From Caryophanales bacterium UBA6877 (lineage in GTDB: Bacteria; Bacillota_I; Bacilli_A; RFN20; CAG-826): 6,871 nt of DNA. Positions 6,101-6,871 of the stretch are shown here, piece by piece. The stretch's first letter is position 1; the number at the start of each line of letters is the position of its first letter. A program made the position numbers and the translations under genes. Location: the NCBI GenBank assembly GCA_002451465.1, contig DKCJ01000013.1:1-6871 (forward strand), written 5' to 3'. The notes under the pieces were generated by a model that was not told where the DNA came from, ran no database searches, and saw only the letters and a program-made list of their open reading frames with translations.

Positions 6101-6871
6101 TAATAAGAATATTTTTAATATTGATGAAAAAGAAATGCTTAATGAATTATCTATAGCTAATAAATCTAATTTTATAAAGAGATTTATTTTAAAGAATAAA
6201 TTTATTAAACAATTATCTCTTTATTCTTTGTCTAGCGAAGAAAAAATAAAAAGAAAAGAATTAGAAAATATTTTAATAACCATCAAAAAATATAAAGAAG
6301 CTAATGATTTAAATAAAAATATTGATAAAGTTATTTATTATCATTTTGATAATTTTGATCATGAAACTTCTAGTGATTATAAAGATATAAAAATTTTATT
6401 TAATAATACAAAAGAACTTTATGTTTTACTTAAAAATTCATCTTTCTATAACAAAGAAAATATTGAATCATTTAAAAAACTATTTAATGATAAAGAAAAA
6501 TTATTCTCTAAAGAATTAGATAATTTTAAAAAGCAAAATATTGATTTTTCTAATTACTTAAATGATTTTTATGATAATCAAAAAATTGATTTTGTTACAA
6601 AAGAAATTAGTTTTGAAAGAATGGATGAACAAACTCATGAAGCTATCATAAATATTGGTAAATTTAATTTATGGATTTTATTTAATAGAAGTATGGAAAT
6701 CGCTAATAGTGATGGTCTTGGTTTTATGATTGATAAACTAAAAAATAACACTATTAAATTAAATGAGATTGCAACAAAGTACATGTTCTCAATTTATTTT
6801 AAATTGATCATGTCTTATTTTAAGTTATATGATTTTAATGAATTTACAAAACCAACTTTAGAAAAACATAT
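3174..6871 (+). CDS. Large transglutaminase-like / DUF4011 / superfamily 1 helicase protein (5' part, runs off window)
   Basis: ATG 3174 follows AAGGAG (3161-3166) by 7 nt, and the frame is open for 1232 codons to the window edge. Residues 1-140 form a beta-rich region of the type found at the N-terminus of such proteins, followed by a conserved SSYVTPND-like stretch. Residues about 185-310 are a transglutaminase-like domain preceded by PPASFEKVYQRVRLP: Cys240 in KQGTCLDTTLLFASL, His266 in NKHAFVG and Glu304 in CIETT form a complete catalytic triad. DUF4011 begins at WERKLLDLNLSNKLINF (from W397) and includes LAIGIIEWFPTL (W515) and APLLLIPAQ. Then come SSQIEAI (Q681), Walker A GPPGTGKS (698-705) and motif Ia VLFVAEKMVALEVVKHRL (722-739), as in Upf1-like superfamily 1 helicases. 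Residues about 760-1232 are a Lys/Glu/Asn-rich helical, probably coiled-coil insertion before motif II. Relatives are roughly 1500-2000 residues long and often end in a nuclease-like domain; here that part is outside the window. Such helicases are found in phage-defence loci (a DUF4011-helicase-Vsr protein was reported as a defence gene, as I recall). The domain calls are strong; substrate and defence role are inferred. Confidence 0.9.
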   Translation, partial: MADSNVRITANIASSLSYITRQCEIYLCNKYHKFNDVNSFSFLRSIRIFNDTNSDIVDCILKVTFNTPEIDDTFINISCLDKGKIIEISNNINIKINPEKLYELNESKIINVNFVLTTKDNEVISNKCYPLTILPIEQLSSGISGDNFVPEMLSSYVTPNDDYVIDVFRKAIKILQEENRSSFIGYEANDPNYVLKELDALYKALRNEGIAYALPPASFEKVYQRVRLPQKVLTLKQGTCLDTTLLFASLIECAGLHPLIFLTNKHAFVGCWLEEDSQSGTNEDNSALFTEASEKGISKLVCIETTLICSGQTASLNDAIEVGRNNLIKNIFKTAIDINSCRKTGIYKPIPTMKKDGVTDIHFDVLDLLNEDLMKVDTSLRDKYIQNQKSTDKFDLWERKLLDLNLSNKLINFKTRKNSLRVLINNPQELLESITNKDRFNLEGYSSKEKGIDTDILSYQDKNYIDSAIKNGKIIIETDALKFDDEIKKVARRSNSAFEESGSNILFLAIGIIEWFPTLSSVYPNYAPLLLIPAQISSRKVGKYYTADFFLEEARLNITFLEYVKQNYNLNINLNGRDLSIDKNGIIGFDEICNTLTNELNIKNWKIIKDKAFIDTFSFSHFVMWEDIYNRKQLLLKNAVVSSLYYGTSEKVNKEKLVDINIDKNIKPIDLAAPLSADSSQIEAILSCAKGDSFILFGPPGTGKSQTIANMIVNLMYQGKSVLFVAEKMVALEVVKHRLDEIGLGNFCCQIHSNKISKSEVLRQIENAIEMQTIQEPKDVALKAEKLLEKRNLLNKRLEEIHSNTNYFISLYDAILKYEDLKSKGVNDYIEIKDDYLRSLNVDTFNKSIEDLKNVELAAIESGGYFENPFNFYRGDTYNLEIREELKNKLIELNSKIKELIVFNKAFAKKYGFLEINDLKTLHDFFKVLDLLKEEDCFNFNSLLDFDYEENAEVSNVYLDSKINELSLKEDINRRFNKNIFNIDEKEMLNELSIANKSNFIKRFILKNKFIKQLSLYSLSSEEKIKRKELENILITIKKYKEANDLNKNIDKVIYYHFDNFDHETSSDYKDIKILFNNTKELYVLLKNSSFYNKENIESFKKLFNDKEKLFSKELDNFKKQNIDFSNYLNDFYDNQKIDFVTKEISFERMDEQTHEAIINIGKFNLWILFNRSMEIANSDGLGFMIDKLKNNTIKLNEIATKYMFSIYFKLIMSYFKLYDFNEFTKPTLEKH

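Noticed and set aside
1..6871. CRISPR arrays, tRNA or rRNA genes, insertion sequences or integrase genes.
   Set aside because: I saw no regularly spaced repeats, no tRNA-like cloverleaf, no rRNA-like GC-rich blocks and no transposase motifs. The broken genes show decay but no identifiable mobile element.

Overview
The window is very AT-rich bacterial DNA with ATG starts, strong AGGAGG-type ribosome binding sites and AGA-dominated arginine codons. In the reading frames, Trp is written TGG and no in-frame TGA occurs, so a standard code fits. This suggests a low-GC Firmicute or a Mollicutes-related lineage that has not reassigned TGA (for example an uncultured Bacilli/RF39- or Erysipelotrichales-like gut bacterium). 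That assignment is inference from composition only.

Layout. Positions 1-392 (minus strand) hold a small protein whose C-terminal half looks like a helix-turn-helix-like module. It stops abruptly, and a frame-shifted tail of the same family may follow to the window edge, so the gene is probably broken. Positions 393-594 are a divergent promoter region that also carries a 14-codon leader ORF with its own ribosome binding site. Positions 595-1926 (plus) encode a soluble FtsH-like protein: an AAA+ ATPase joined to an HEXXH zinc peptidase, without the usual membrane anchor. Positions 1927-3173 contain no intact gene. They hold a perfect 16-bp hairpin whose loop is complementary to a ribosome binding site, broken fragments that look like a decayed superfamily 1 helicase, and a terminator-like hairpin. 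From 3174 to the right edge runs one uninterrupted reading frame, the first 1232 codons of a very large protein: an N-terminal beta-rich region, a transglutaminase-like domain with an intact Cys-His-Glu triad, a DUF4011 domain, and the start of a superfamily 1 helicase (Walker A and motif Ia). Its remaining helicase motifs and any C-terminal nuclease lie outside the window.

How the parts may work together. Large DUF4011 helicases are known from bacterial defence islands, and a mix of intact and decayed accessory genes is typical of such islands. The most interesting possibility is that the soluble FtsH-like protease and the transglutaminase-like/DUF4011 helicase form a defence module. The sequence shows only that they lie on the same strand, 1.25 kb apart and separated by debris and a terminator, so functional coupling is a hypothesis.
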